This document shows positions 44,720-53,205 of a DNA stretch of 64,000 nt, piece by piece. The translations under genes and the position numbers were made by a program. Every line of letters starts with the position of its first letter. Positions within the stretch are counted from its first letter, which is position 1. Below the pieces are notes generated by a model. It saw nothing but the letters and a program-made list of their open reading frames with translations, ran no database searches and was not told where the DNA came from. Source of the DNA: Streptomyces cynarae (GTDB lineage: Bacteria; Actinomycetota; Actinomycetes; Streptomycetales; Streptomycetaceae); the NCBI RefSeq assembly GCF_025642135.1, contig NZ_CP106793.1:806001-870000 (forward strand), read 5' to 3'.

Positions 44720-45640
44720 ATGTCCGCCTCGTCCAACCGCGTCTCCCGTCTCGAACCGTATCTCAGCCGGACCCAGCCCGCTCCGACTCTTCTGAAGATG
44801 CTGGTCGGCGTGCAGTTGGCGGGCATGCGCGAGGACGCCGGCCTTTCTCAGGAGCAGGCGGCGCGGGCCCTCGGGTTCAGTCCCGCGAAGCTGTCACGCA
44901 TCGAGGCGGGCAAGGGACGCAGGCCGCCCACGGAAGACGACGTCCATGCGCTGCTGCGGCTGTACCGGGCCGATGACCACGAGGCCTCGGTCCTGGTCCA
45001 GTTGCTGCGGCGGGCCGGTGAGCCGGGCTGGTGGCAACGCTACGACAAGCGGCTGATGCCCGAGTGGTTCGACCGCCTGGTCGGGCTTCAGGAGGCGGCC
45101 ACCGCGATCCGTACCTTCGAGATCCAGTACGTACCCGGGCTGTTGCAGACCCCGGCCTACACCCGGGCCGTGGTGGAGCGCGGCCTGCCGACGGCCTCGG
45201 CCGCCGAGGTGGAGCGCCGGGTGGAGCTGCGGATGCGGCGACGGGAGCTGCTGTCGCGTCCGGACGCTCCTCGGCTGTGGGCCGTCGTCGACGAGTCGGT
45301 GCTGATGCGGGTGCTGGGCGGCCGCGAGGTGATGCGCGAGCAGCTCGAGCACCTGGTCGAGATGGCGCGGCGTCCGCATGTGACCGTGCAGGTCGTGCCG
45401 TTGGACGTGACCAACGCGTCGGCCCCGGCGATACCGGTCACCTATCTGCGCTTCGGTGGCGCGGACCTGCCGGACATCGTCTACCTGGAGCACATCAGGA
45501 GCGCCAACTTCCTGGAGGACCGGGACGAGACGGAGGAGTACCGGGTCGTACTGGACCGGCTCGCCGACGAGGCCCTCGACCCGCGTGAGTCACTGGCCCT
45601 GTTGCGCAGGACGCTTCGGGAGCGTTACCCGGCCGGGTGA
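44720..45640 (+). CDS. XRE-family regulator with DUF5753 domain
   Basis: 306 residues. An N-terminal helix-turn-helix, QLAGMREDAGLSQEQAARAL, GFSPAKLSRIEAGKG (about 33-67), is followed by the DUF5753 domain with FEIQYVPGLLQTPAYTRAVV and LWAVVDESVLMRVLGGREVM, then VTVQVVPLDV. This is the partner of DUF397 proteins. It is likely an autoregulated DNA-binding protein; the inverted repeat at 44338 is a candidate site. Confidence 0.92.
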   Translation: MSASSNRVSRLEPYLSRTQPAPTLLKMLVGVQLAGMREDAGLSQEQAARALGFSPAKLSRIEAGKGRRPPTEDDVHALLRLYRADDHEASVLVQLLRRAGEPGWWQRYDKRLMPEWFDRLVGLQEAATAIRTFEIQYVPGLLQTPAYTRAVVERGLPTASAAEVERRVELRMRRRELLSRPDAPRLWAVVDESVLMRVLGGREVMREQLEHLVEMARRPHVTVQVVPLDVTNASAPAIPVTYLRFGGADLPDIVYLEHIRSANFLEDRDETEEYRVVLDRLADEALDPRESLALLRRTLRERYPAG

Positions 45641-45705
45641 CGTTTCCCGGCCGGGTGGCCGGTGGCGTGGGCTTCGGCGGACCCCCCCCCGGTGTGGGTG
45701 GCCCG

Positions 45706-46524
45706 TCAGCGGAGTCGTCCCACTCCGCCGAACTCGATCCACTCCTGGGTGAGTTGGCGGGGAGCGACCTCGGAGTCCGGCCGCCAGGTGGAGACCTCCA
45801 CCAGACCGGGCTCCAGGATGTCCATGCCGTCGAACCAGGCCGCCACGTCCTTCTCCTGGCGTACCCGTCCCCAGTGCCCCTGGGTGGCCTGGTCCATGAA
45901 GTCGGTGACGAACTCGCGGACTTGGGCGTCTTCGCTGACGAGCTGGCACATCACCATGAAGCTGCCGGGCACGAGCCGCTCGGCCACCCGGCGGACCAGG
46001 GCGGGCGGTCCGTCGGTCTCGCTGTCCGGGATGCAGTGCATCACCGAGTTGAAGAGCACGGCGACCGGCTGCGAGAAGTCGATCAGGCGTCGGGTCTCCG
46101 GGTGAGTGAAGATCGTATCGGTGTCCCTCATGTCGGCCTGGATGACGACGGTGCGCTCGTCCTGCTCCAGCAGGGCACGGCCGTGCACCAGGACCATCGG
46201 GTCGCTGTCGACGTACACGACGTGCGAGGTCGGGTCGATGCGCTGGGCGACCTGGTGGACGTTGTCCTGGGTGGGCAGTCCGGATCCGTGGTCGAGGAAC
46301 TGGCGGATGCCGTACTCCTGCGCCAGCGTCCGCACGACCCGCTGCAAGAACCGCCGGTTGTTCAACGCGAGCGCCCGCGTGCTGGGCACGACCTTGTCGA
46401 GCTCTTCACACGCGGCCCGGTCGGCCGCGTAGTTGTCCTTGCCGCCCAGGTAGTAGTCGTACATACGGGCGGCCGTCGGCACCGTGGCGTCGATCGACGT
46501 GGACAACTGCCTGCCAGACTGCAT
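45706..46524 (-). CDS. DUF574 family SAM-dependent methyltransferase
   Basis: 272 residues. IDATVPTAARMYDYYLGGKD is the hallmark of DUF574. FLDHGSGLPTQDNVHQVAQ provides the SAM loop and HVVYVDSDPMVLVHGRALL the acidic ribose-binding position. The family is greatly expanded in Streptomyces; substrates are mostly unknown. It starts at ATG 46524. It is convergent with the XRE gene. Confidence 0.9.
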   Translation of the reverse strand: MQSGRQLSTSIDATVPTAARMYDYYLGGKDNYAADRAACEELDKVVPSTRALALNNRRFLQRVVRTLAQEYGIRQFLDHGSGLPTQDNVHQVAQRIDPTSHVVYVDSDPMVLVHGRALLEQDERTVVIQADMRDTDTIFTHPETRRLIDFSQPVAVLFNSVMHCIPDSETDGPPALVRRVAERLVPGSFMVMCQLVSEDAQVREFVTDFMDQATQGHWGRVRQEKDVAAWFDGMDILEPGLVEVSTWRPDSEVAPRQLTQEWIEFGGVGRLR

Positions 46525-46636
46525 CGTTCCCCCAGATCCGGGCCGCGCCGTCGAACCGGCTAGGCGGGCACACCATCCTAGGGAACCGGTGTTCGCCGGT
46601 GCCAGTCCCCGAACGAAGGACACCACGCCAACTCGG

Positions 46637-47986
46637 CTACCACTCCTCCGTGTTACGGAAGAGGGCCGCAGGGACTGCCGTGGCCAGTGCGCGGTACCCC
46701 TCCGGGTTGAGGTGCAGCCAGTCGCCGACCTGGAGACCCGGCCTGAGCCGCCGGGGGTTGTCGGGGTCACGCACGACGCGGTCGAAGTCGACGACCGCGT
46801 CGAAGTGCCCGCGGGCCCGGATCCAGGCGTTGACCGTCTGCCGGGTCGCCTCCCTGAGGCCGTCGGGGTCGTCGTACGCGGTGTTGCCGCCGAACGGCAG
46901 CAGAGTGGCGCCGTACACGCGGATGCCCTGGGCGTGCGCGCGGACGACGATCTGCTGGTAAGCGGCGATCAGGTCGTCGGCGACGGCGTGCTGGGCGGCC
47001 GGGGTGGCCGCGGCCGTGCCGATGTCGTTGACACCCTCGAAGACGACCAGCCAGGCGACGCCGCTGTGAGCGAGGACGTCGCGGTCGAGGCGGGCGAGGA
47101 CATTGGGGCCGAGGCCGTCGTTGAGGACGCGGTTGCCGCCGGCGGCCTGGTTGAGGACCGCGACGCCGGCGGTGGCGGGGCGCGCCCTCAGGCGGTCGTA
47201 AAGCTGGTCGGGCCAGCGGTCGTTGCCGTTGGTGGTGGAACCGCGGCCGTCGGTGAGGGAGTCGCCGAGGACCGCGACCGCGGCGGTGGGGCGGTCGGGG
47301 ACGACTTCCACGTCGCTGAGCAGGTACCAGTGGTCGACCGGAGTGGCTCCCGGAAGGTCCTCGTCGCCGGTGTGGTCGCCGGCTGTGAGGTAGGAGGTGG
47401 TGCGGGAGCCGGGGTGGGAGGTGAGAGCGAGGGAAGCCTGACCGGTGGCCAGATAGGTGGTGACCGTCAGATTCGAGCCGGGCCGCAGGGTGAAGTCCAG
47501 GGGGTCGGAGACCATCTGGGCGCCGACCGGGACGGTGATCGACTCCCGGCCGGCGAACGTGATCCGTCGCGTCGTGCCGGGCCGGACGGCGCTGACGCCG
47601 GCCCGGCCGTCCGCCGGAAGTGCCACGGACACCCTGGTGAGCGGCAAGGGGGTCGTGCCGAACGCGTTGGAGAACCGGAGGCGGATGCGGGAGCCCCCGA
47701 CGGTGACGTGGACCGTCTGCCGCAGGGTGGTGTCGACGAGCACGGAGTCCTTGCCTGTGAAGGGCGCGGGCGGCATGTTGGCGGGCTCCGTCAGTTGCGG
47801 CATCGCCGTCCAGGTGCCGACCCAGCCACGGTCCGGCGGGGCGGCGGCGGCAGACGGACCGGTGTGCCGCTCCGCCGCGCCGACCACCGTGGATGTGGTG
47901 ACGAGGCAGAGGGCGAGCACACCGACGGCGAACAACTGGGAGAGCGGCGCTCTGGTCCACAACTTCATGTTTCTCGACACGGTCAC
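46637..47986 (-). CDS. Secreted SGNH/GDSL hydrolase (carbohydrate-esterase-like)
   Basis: 449 residues. A signal peptide (LSQLFAVGVLALCLVTTSTV, cleavage near VVGAAE) precedes a beta-rich N-terminal region with WVGTWTAMPQLTEPANMPP and RQTVHVTVGGSRIRLRFSNA. The SGNH domain follows: AVLGDSLTDGRGST (Ser nucleophile), GGNRVLND, FEGVNDIG (block III) and GDWLHLNPEGY (Asp and His). This long type is common among actinobacterial secreted esterases. Start GTG 47986 or ATG 47968. Operator-like palindromes at 48090 and 48130 suggest plant-polysaccharide control, which would fit removal of ester groups from hemicellulose or pectin. Confidence 0.88.
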   Translation of the reverse strand: MTVSRNMKLWTRAPLSQLFAVGVLALCLVTTSTVVGAAERHTGPSAAAAPPDRGWVGTWTAMPQLTEPANMPPAPFTGKDSVLVDTTLRQTVHVTVGGSRIRLRFSNAFGTTPLPLTRVSVALPADGRAGVSAVRPGTTRRITFAGRESITVPVGAQMVSDPLDFTLRPGSNLTVTTYLATGQASLALTSHPGSRTTSYLTAGDHTGDEDLPGATPVDHWYLLSDVEVVPDRPTAAVAVLGDSLTDGRGSTTNGNDRWPDQLYDRLRARPATAGVAVLNQAAGGNRVLNDGLGPNVLARLDRDVLAHSGVAWLVVFEGVNDIGTAAATPAAQHAVADDLIAAYQQIVVRAHAQGIRVYGATLLPFGGNTAYDDPDGLREATRQTVNAWIRARGHFDAVVDFDRVVRDPDNPRRLRPGLQVGDWLHLNPEGYRALATAVPAALFRNTEEW

Positions 47987-48089
47987 GAGCAGGGTGCCGC
48001 CTTCCTGTTGACGACGGTCTCGGTGTGGTGGCGAGCGTCAGGTCGTTGCTTGGGGGCCCTTTGGGATGGTGGCATGGCCATGCCTGACA

Positions 48090-48103
48090 TGGAAGCGCTC
48101 CCA
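48090..48103 (-). promoter_or_regulatory. LacI-family operator-like palindrome (CebR-type)
   Basis: TGGAAGCGCTCCCA differs by one base from the 14-bp TGGGAGCGCTCCCA bound by cellobiose-type LacI repressors of Streptomyces. It is about 105 bases upstream of the SGNH gene. Confidence 0.55.
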
Positions 48104-48129
48104 CAGAGGTCACCGAATCTCGCCCCGAC

Positions 48130-48140
48130 CGAAACTTTCG
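48130..48140 (-). promoter_or_regulatory. CGAAACTTTCG palindrome
   Basis: An 11-base palindrome around a central C. Motifs of this shape (CGAAA-N-TTTCG) occur upstream of actinomycete xylanase genes. It is 27 bases beyond the CebR-type site. Confidence 0.45.
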
Positions 48141-48275
48141 AGGTCACGGCCCCGGCGCGGCCACGGCGCCGACGGCAGCGGACCCCGGCGCACGCCCGAT
48201 GGACCGTCCCGTAGGATCGGCCCGGGCAGGGCCCAGGACGGGCGCCGGCATCGGCGAGGAACAGGAGATCCAGTG

Positions 48276-48743
48276 ATGGCGGGTCGTGTCGACGTGGGCG
48301 CCGAGGTCGAGGACTTCACCCTCCCGGACGAGACGGGTACGGAGCGGCGCCTCAGCGAACTCCTCGCCGACGGGCCGGTCGTGCTGTTCTTCTACCCCGC
48401 CGCCCTCTCCCCGGGCTGCACCGCCGAAGCGTGCCATTTCCGGGACCTGGCCGCCGAGTTCGCGGCCGTCGGCGCGCGGCCTGTCGGCATCAGCGGGGAT
48501 GCGGTCGACCGGCAGCAGGAGTTCGCCGGGCGCCACACGCTCGGCTTCCCGTTGCTGTCGGACGCGGACGGCACCGTCCGGGAGAGGTTCGGAGTCAGAC
48601 GGGGCCTCTCCCTGGCTCCCACCAAGCGCGTCACCTTCGTCATCGACCAGGACCGGACCGTCCTCGAGGTCGTGCGCAGCGAACTGCGCATGAGCGCGCA
48701 CGCCGACCGCGCACTTGCCGCGCTGCGGGCCCGCAGCAGCTGA
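48276..48743 (+). CDS. Peroxiredoxin, BCP/PrxQ type
   Basis: 155 residues. VGAEVEDFTLPDETG opens the thioredoxin fold; FFYPAALSPGCTAEACHFRD carries the peroxidatic Cys and, five residues on, the resolving Cys typical of BCP. It reduces hydrogen peroxide and organic peroxides with thioredoxin, in the cytoplasm. The usual P-K-D of the active site is replaced by AALSPG. AGGAGA precedes ATG 48276, and a GTG one codon earlier is possible. Confidence 0.92.
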   Translation: MAGRVDVGAEVEDFTLPDETGTERRLSELLADGPVVLFFYPAALSPGCTAEACHFRDLAAEFAAVGARPVGISGDAVDRQQEFAGRHTLGFPLLSDADGTVRERFGVRRGLSLAPTKRVTFVIDQDRTVLEVVRSELRMSAHADRALAALRARSS

Positions 48744-48785
48744 CGGCCGGAGCCTCGATCCGCAAGGAATCACAAGCGAGTTGAG

Positions 48786-48819
48786 GGCCCGGACCGCTCG
48801 GCAGCGAGCGGCCCGGGCC
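48786..48819. terminator. Terminator hairpin after the peroxiredoxin gene
   Basis: 15-bp arms with one mismatch (GGCCCGGACCGCTCG / CGAGCGGCCCGGGCC), loop GCAG, 43 bases after the stop. Confidence 0.75.
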
Positions 48820-48907
48820 GATCCGTGTGCGGCCGCATCGGCACCCCGCCCCCGTGCCGGACCTTGCCGGTCACAGGAGCCAGGCCGAACGTGTTCTGCG
48901 CGAGGCG

Positions 48908-48936
48908 TTGACCAGAAAGCGCTTGCCCTCTACGGT
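48908..48936 (+). promoter_or_regulatory. Promoter with operator-like palindrome in the spacer
   Basis: TTGACC (48908-48913), a 17-base spacer and TACGGT (48931-48936). AAGCGCTT (48917-48924) lies in the spacer and resembles the core of LacI-type operators. The leader to ATG 49206 would be about 260 bases. Confidence 0.5.
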
Positions 48937-49205
48937 CCGTTCAGCAGCGTGAACCAACTGCCGTACCTCATATGCGAGATGAGAGAAATCGGGAGCCGGG
49001 CAACCTGGAGATCTGGGGAAAGTGCACTCCCCGCGTCAGCCAACTGCCCTGCACCACCATCGCTGCGTCCGCGCGGAGTTCCACATGGCGTACGTCCATC
49101 ACGCATCTGAACACACGACGACGGGCGAGCACACGCCGTCTCGGTGACCCCCGGCCCGGGCGCCGGAGAGCTGTGACCACCCCCCACACCACAAGGAGTC
49201 GTTCC

Positions 49206-50012
49206 ATGACGTCACCAGCACGTCCGCGCGCCCGTCGGCGCGCACTGACCGGCACCCTTGCCGCCGTCGGACTGTCGGCTGTCATGATCATGACTGACGG
49301 GGCCCTGTCCCCCGCGAGTGCCGCCACCTGGCCCACCGCGAACGGCAGCCAGGCCGTCACCAAGACCATCCCGATCTCCGGCACCAAGGACTACGGGATG
49401 AAGCGCCTCTACGGCAGCGGAGACCTGGGCACCGGCGGCCAGAACGAGGACCAGGATCCGATCCTCGATCTGGCCCCCGGCGCCGTCCTGAAGAACGTCA
49501 TCATCGGCGCCCCGGCCGCGGACGGCATCCACTGCGAGGGCAGCTGCACCCTGCAGAACGTCTGGTGGGAGGACGTCGGCGAGGACGCGGCGACCTTCAA
49601 GGGCTCCTCGTCGTCCAACGTCTACACCGTCACCGGTGGGGGCGCGAAGGAGGCCAGCGACAAGGTGTTCCAGTTCAACGGCGCCGGAACGCTGAACGTG
49701 TCCCACTTCGCGGTGAAGAACTTCGGCAAGCTGGTCCGCTCGTGCGGCAACTGCAAGACGCAGTACAAGCGCACGATCAACCTCAACACCATCGAGGCGA
49801 CCTACAAGGGCACCGCGCTCGTCGGGATCAACACCAACTACGGCGACAGCGCGACACTGAAGAACATCACCATCGTCGGGGACAGCAGCAAGAAGATCGT
49901 CCCGTGCCAGAAGTACATCGGCAACAAGACGGGCGCGGAACCGACGAAGAACGGCACCGGACCCGACGGCACCTACTGCAAGTACAGCGCGTCCGACATC
50001 ACCTACCGCTGA
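49206..50012 (+). CDS. Secreted pectate lyase (PL3 family)
   Basis: 268 residues. Signal peptide with RARRRALTGTLAAVGLSAV, likely cleaved after ASA; ATWPTANGSQAVTKTIPISG begins the mature enzyme. The parallel beta-helix has LAPGAVLKNVIIGAPAADG, IHCEGSCTLQNVWWEDVGED and KTQYKRTINLNT, matching PL3 lyases, which cleave polygalacturonate by calcium-dependent beta elimination. Four Cys in pairs (CEGSC, CGNC) may form disulphides. AAGGAG lies 8 bases before ATG 49206. It is followed by a terminator. Confidence 0.93.
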   Translation: MTSPARPRARRRALTGTLAAVGLSAVMIMTDGALSPASAATWPTANGSQAVTKTIPISGTKDYGMKRLYGSGDLGTGGQNEDQDPILDLAPGAVLKNVIIGAPAADGIHCEGSCTLQNVWWEDVGEDAATFKGSSSSNVYTVTGGGAKEASDKVFQFNGAGTLNVSHFAVKNFGKLVRSCGNCKTQYKRTINLNTIEATYKGTALVGINTNYGDSATLKNITIVGDSSKKIVPCQKYIGNKTGAEPTKNGTGPDGTYCKYSASDITYR

Positions 50013-50039
50013 GCCCGCTCCCCTCCCCCCACAAAGAAG

Positions 50040-50070
50040 GCCCGCCGCCCCGTGGTTCGGGGCGGCGGGC
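50040..50070. terminator. Bidirectional terminator
   Basis: Perfect 12-bp arms GCCCGCCGCCCC / GGGGCGGCGGGC with loop GTGGTTC, between the convergent pectate lyase and secreted-protein genes. Confidence 0.85.
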
Positions 50071-50083
50071 CCGGGCCGCCCGG

Positions 50084-50758
50084 TCAGTGGGCGGGCCAGC
50101 CGTCCAGGTGGCGGTGGAGGGTTACGGTGGGCCGCTCATCGCCCTTGGGGGCGTTCGCGACCGCGTCCCGCAGCACGGCGTTCACCTCGGCGGCCAGGGC
50201 GTCGGCGCGCGTCTTGAGGTCGGTGGCCGGCAGGTTCGAGCGGGTCAGCGCGTCCAGCCGCCGGTGGATGTCGGCGAGCCGCCGCTGAGTCGCCTGGTCC
50301 AGCGTGAAGGGGCGGGGGGTGGATACGACGAACTGGTAGGCCCCGGCGAGGGTCTGGCAGCCGTCGCAGTGCTCGTTGACCGCGTCGCCCCGGTTGACCG
50401 CGGTGAGATGCGTGTGCTCCCCGGCCATCGTGACGATCTGGAAGGACAGCGCGACCGACCGGCAGTGGTCGTCGACCGAGCAGCCCACCCCGACGGCGTT
50501 CGCCTGGTTGCGTACGCTCGCGGCGTCGACCGTGCCGAGCTGGCGCACGGTGAAGGAGTCCCTGGTCTGTGTGTGGTGCCGGAAGTCGGCGCGGCTGAAC
50601 GTCTGGTCGCTGGCGACCGCGGTGTGGTGCGGCATCCCGGTCGCCGCCTGGGCCGGGACGGCCGTCGCGAGTCCGGCCGCCCCGGCGGCGAACAGCCCGA
50701 CGCGGACGGCGCGCCTGGTGAGGGCGGATTGGGGACGGGCTTTGCGGTGCTGGTTCAT
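50084..50758 (-). CDS. Secreted protein of unknown function, last gene of the peptide cassette
   Basis: 224 residues. Signal peptide RRAVRVGLFAAGAAGLATAV with cleavage after PAQA. The mature part has four cysteines (CSVDDHC and HCDGCQTLAG) in a domain with SVALSFQIVTMAGEHTHLTA and GAYQFVVST, then a helical C-terminus (RRLADIHRRLDALTR). The cysteines could form two disulphides or bind a metal. It starts 52 bases after the protease gene on the same strand. I know no function for it; context suggests it works outside the cell with the processed peptide or the protease. Confidence 0.8.
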   Translation of the reverse strand: MNQHRKARPQSALTRRAVRVGLFAAGAAGLATAVPAQAATGMPHHTAVASDQTFSRADFRHHTQTRDSFTVRQLGTVDAASVRNQANAVGVGCSVDDHCRSVALSFQIVTMAGEHTHLTAVNRGDAVNEHCDGCQTLAGAYQFVVSTPRPFTLDQATQRRLADIHRRLDALTRSNLPATDLKTRADALAAEVNAVLRDAVANAPKGDERPTVTLHRHLDGWPAH

Positions 50759-50810
50759 ATGGTCTCCCGCTGGAGTGGTGTCGTTGGACCCCGGGCCCTG
50801 GCCGGGGCGA

Positions 50811-52700
50811 TCAAGAGGCGGTGGGCGACGGCGATCCGGCCGGCGGCGCGCTCGAACTGACCGGCGCGGACGGGCTGTCGGCCGGGGACGACGGAGCGGA
50901 CGGCGTGCCGGAGCCGGGCACCGCTGAGGCGGAGGTGGGCGGCTGCCCGCTCGCGGCGGGACTGCCGGACGGCCCACCGGCCGTGCCCCGCGGTGACGCC
51001 TTGGAGTCGCTCGGGTGCGGACTCGCCGAAGTCGACGGACCGGCCGCGGCCGAGGGATCGGCCGAGGCGTTCGGGGACGCCGTGCCGGACGGCACGGTGG
51101 TGGCCGTGGCCGAGGGTGTCGCGCTGTGCCGGTCCGGGAGCGTGGCGCGCCGGGCGGGCGGGGGCGACGTGGACACGCCGGGCTGCAGGATAGGGGCGAT
51201 CGGCGGTTGCTTCGGCAGCGGACGCGGGGTCAGACCCGAGACCCAGGCATAACTCAGGCCGCCGAGGCCGATCAGCACCAGGGCGCACAGTGCCAGGCGC
51301 AGCCGTGGCCGGCCTGCCGTCGCCTTCGCGCCTCCCCTCCACAGGCGCCCGCCGAGCTTCACCGACAGGTAGACCACGCCGGCCATCGGGCACAGCAGCA
51401 TGACGCAGCCGACCACGCCCATCAGGCCCGCCGCGATCTGGCCGTGTGCGAACGCGCCTCCGGTGCCGAGGAGTTGCTCGGCCAGCGAGCGGATCATCGT
51501 GGTGGTGATCCGGGGCAGGTTCCACAGCGCGTAGCCGAGTTCGCCGATGATCAGCGGCACCATCGTCAGCACCCAGGTGGCGACGATGGCCCGCGCGGAC
51601 TTCTTGAGCGCGGCGACCTCGGCACGGGCCCTGCGCCCCGCGGCCCCCGGGACCAGGCCCAGCAGGATCGGCTTGATCTTGCCGTAGAGGTCGGGAACTC
51701 CGGCGAGGTCGCCGAGGATGTAGTAGCCGTCGAGGCGTACGGCCGGCATGAGCTGTTCGAGGATCTCGAAGTGGCCGAGATAGACGGCGGCCAGGAAGAA
51801 CGCCTGGCCGCTCAGGGCGTAGGCGCCGGCCATGGCCAGCATGAACACGACGTTGAAGTAGACGCCGCCGAGGTCGGTGCGGAGCCGGCCGCCCCTGCCG
51901 ATCCGATAGACGTCGGTGACGTCCGTGTACATCGAGGGCCAGATCAGGAACAGCCCGCAGCCGATGCAGCCGGGTCGGGCGCCGCCGTAGCGGCACGCGG
52001 AGGCGTGGCCGAACTCGTGGAACACCAGAGAGGCCACGGTCAGCACGAACACGACGAGCAGCAGGACCGGTTGGTCCAGCACCTGCAGCACGGGGGTGAT
52101 CGCGCCGAAGAACACGAACAGCCACACGTCCAGGACGGCGACGCCCGCGAGCACGGCCGCCACGACCAGGGGGCGGTGCAGCCAGGCGAACGCGCCGGCG
52201 ATCTTGGCCACGCGCCGCTCGTCGAACAGGACGCGGTGGCCCTTGAGCGCGAGGAGCAGGTCCGACCGGGGCGCAAAAACCTGGTCGTCCTCCTGCCCCT
52301 CGGGGACCGTCACGCCGAGTGGCTCCAGCTTGTTCTCGATCAGATAGCGGATGTTGTCCGCGCTGACCTCGCGTCCGAACCGGGCGCTGACCCGGTGGGC
52401 GATCGTCTCGAGGTCGCGGCCGCCGTCGATCGACGACGCGACCAGATGCAGCAGCCGTGTGAGCTGCACGACCTGCCCGTCCCCCCGACGGGCGATGTAC
52501 CGGGGCTCGGTGAACCCCGATCCCTGGTACTCGCCGTGCAGTTGGAGCCCGGCGCTCAGCCGCGGTACGAGCGGCTTCTCCGGGCCGACGACGGGGAGGT
52601 CGCCGGTGGCGACCTGCTCGTACGTCACCGGGATCCCCCCGGGCCCCGGCACCGGTCCGGTGTCGTACAGTGCCGCGGCGTTGTCCCCCAGCAGCGTCAT
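50811..52700 (-). CDS. Membrane zinc metalloprotease (M50/YydH-like) with possible PqqD-like N-terminus
   Basis: 629 residues. Residues about 65-135 (RRGDGQVVQLTRLLHLVASS, DLETIAHRVSARFGREVSAD) resemble a PqqD/RRE-type winged helix that grips leader peptides. Around seven membrane helices follow from about 176. SLVFHEFGHASACRYGG holds HExxH at 228-232 and RLDGYYILGDL at 322-332 supplies the third metal ligand, Asp 324, as in site-2-type M50 proteases. Residues about 515-629 are a Ser/Pro/Ala-rich tail. Related proteins in other bacteria sit in peptide-maturation operons. ATG 52700 has a GGAGGAAAGG site. It probably cuts or exports the two peptides encoded upstream. Confidence 0.85.
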   Translation of the reverse strand: MTLLGDNAAALYDTGPVPGPGGIPVTYEQVATGDLPVVGPEKPLVPRLSAGLQLHGEYQGSGFTEPRYIARRGDGQVVQLTRLLHLVASSIDGGRDLETIAHRVSARFGREVSADNIRYLIENKLEPLGVTVPEGQEDDQVFAPRSDLLLALKGHRVLFDERRVAKIAGAFAWLHRPLVVAAVLAGVAVLDVWLFVFFGAITPVLQVLDQPVLLLVVFVLTVASLVFHEFGHASACRYGGARPGCIGCGLFLIWPSMYTDVTDVYRIGRGGRLRTDLGGVYFNVVFMLAMAGAYALSGQAFFLAAVYLGHFEILEQLMPAVRLDGYYILGDLAGVPDLYGKIKPILLGLVPGAAGRRARAEVAALKKSARAIVATWVLTMVPLIIGELGYALWNLPRITTTMIRSLAEQLLGTGGAFAHGQIAAGLMGVVGCVMLLCPMAGVVYLSVKLGGRLWRGGAKATAGRPRLRLALCALVLIGLGGLSYAWVSGLTPRPLPKQPPIAPILQPGVSTSPPPARRATLPDRHSATPSATATTVPSGTASPNASADPSAAAGPSTSASPHPSDSKASPRGTAGGPSGSPAASGQPPTSASAVPGSGTPSAPSSPADSPSAPVSSSAPPAGSPSPTAS

Positions 52701-52723
52701 GTGCGCCTTTCCTCCCCCCGAGT

Positions 52724-52754
52724 GCGGACCGCGCCTGCCCCCGGCGCGGTCCGC
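52724..52754 (-). terminator. Hairpin between the second peptide gene and the protease gene
   Basis: Perfect 12-bp arms GCGGACCGCGCC / GGCGCGGTCCGC, loop TGCCCCC. It may attenuate transcription into the protease gene or protect the 3' end of peptide mRNA. Confidence 0.7.
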
Positions 52755-52779
52755 GGAATGTGCCCTCGTGGTGCGGGGG

Positions 52780-52998
52780 TTACTGGTGGATGGTGATGGA
52801 CTGCGTGGCCTGGGACTCGGCGACCGACCATGCGGAGTGGTCGTTGAGCGCGGCCGACTGGTTGCTCGCGGCGACGTTGGCGACGTGCTTGGTGACGTTC
52901 ACCGTCTTGCCGAAGCTGAACTTCAGCCGGCCCAGGGCCTCGCGGCCCGGCAGCAGCTCCGCGGTCTCGGCGTCCAGCTCGTGGGCGTTCATGCTCAT
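52780..52998 (-). CDS. Small peptide, RiPP-precursor-like (copy 2)
   Basis: 72 residues from ATG 52998 (or ATG 52992). The N-terminal half, ELDAETAELLPGREALGRLK, is leader-like. The C-terminal half, VTKHVANVAASNQSAALNDH and SAWSVAESQATQSITIHQ, is rich in Ala, Ser, Asn, Gln and His and has no Cys. It differs from copy 1 at about 14 positions, nearly all in the last half and the first few residues. An AAGGA-type site precedes the start. Conserved leader with varying core is how maturation substrates behave; a structural peptide is the alternative. Confidence 0.75.
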   Translation of the reverse strand: MSMNAHELDAETAELLPGREALGRLKFSFGKTVNVTKHVANVAASNQSAALNDHSAWSVAESQATQSITIHQ

Positions 52999-53111
52999 GG
53001 CGTGTCCTTTCTCGAAGACGTTCGTTGTACGGCGTGGTGGGGCCGGGCGGACGCGAATCGCCGCCCGGCCGATGTGGGGTGACAAAACGTCAGGTGTTGC
53101 CGCCCGGTGGT

Positions 53112-53162
53112 GGTACCGCCGCGGCGAGCGGAGGTGTGGTGAGGTGTCGCCGCGGCGGTACC
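53112..53162 (-). terminator. Hairpin in the spacer between the two peptide genes
   Basis: Perfect 16-bp arms GGTACCGCCGCGGCGA / TCGCCGCGGCGGTACC with a 19-base loop. Confidence 0.7.
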
Positions 53163-53163
53163 G

Positions 53164-53202
53164 GGTGCCGCACGGTGCCGGGGCGCCGGGCCGTGCGGCA
53201 CC
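53164..53202 (-). terminator. Hairpin directly after the first peptide gene
   Basis: Perfect 12-bp arms GGTGCCGCACGG / CCGTGCGGCACC, three bases after the stop codon on the minus strand. With the hairpin at 53112 it makes a tandem pair. Confidence 0.75.
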
Positions 53203-53205
53203 GGA

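Larger units (their letters stand above)
48744..49205 (+). other. Intergenic region before the pectate lyase gene
   Basis: 462 bases with the terminator at 48786 and a promoter at 48908-48936 and otherwise no gene. From about 48955 the sequence is less GC-rich (TGCGAGATGAGAGAAATCGG) and is probably a long untranslated leader. Confidence 0.5.

Noticed and set aside
51015..52796. 593-codon + strand frame opposite the M50 protease
   Set aside because: Composition is low complexity and mirrors the protease codons; the protease has HExxH and helices.
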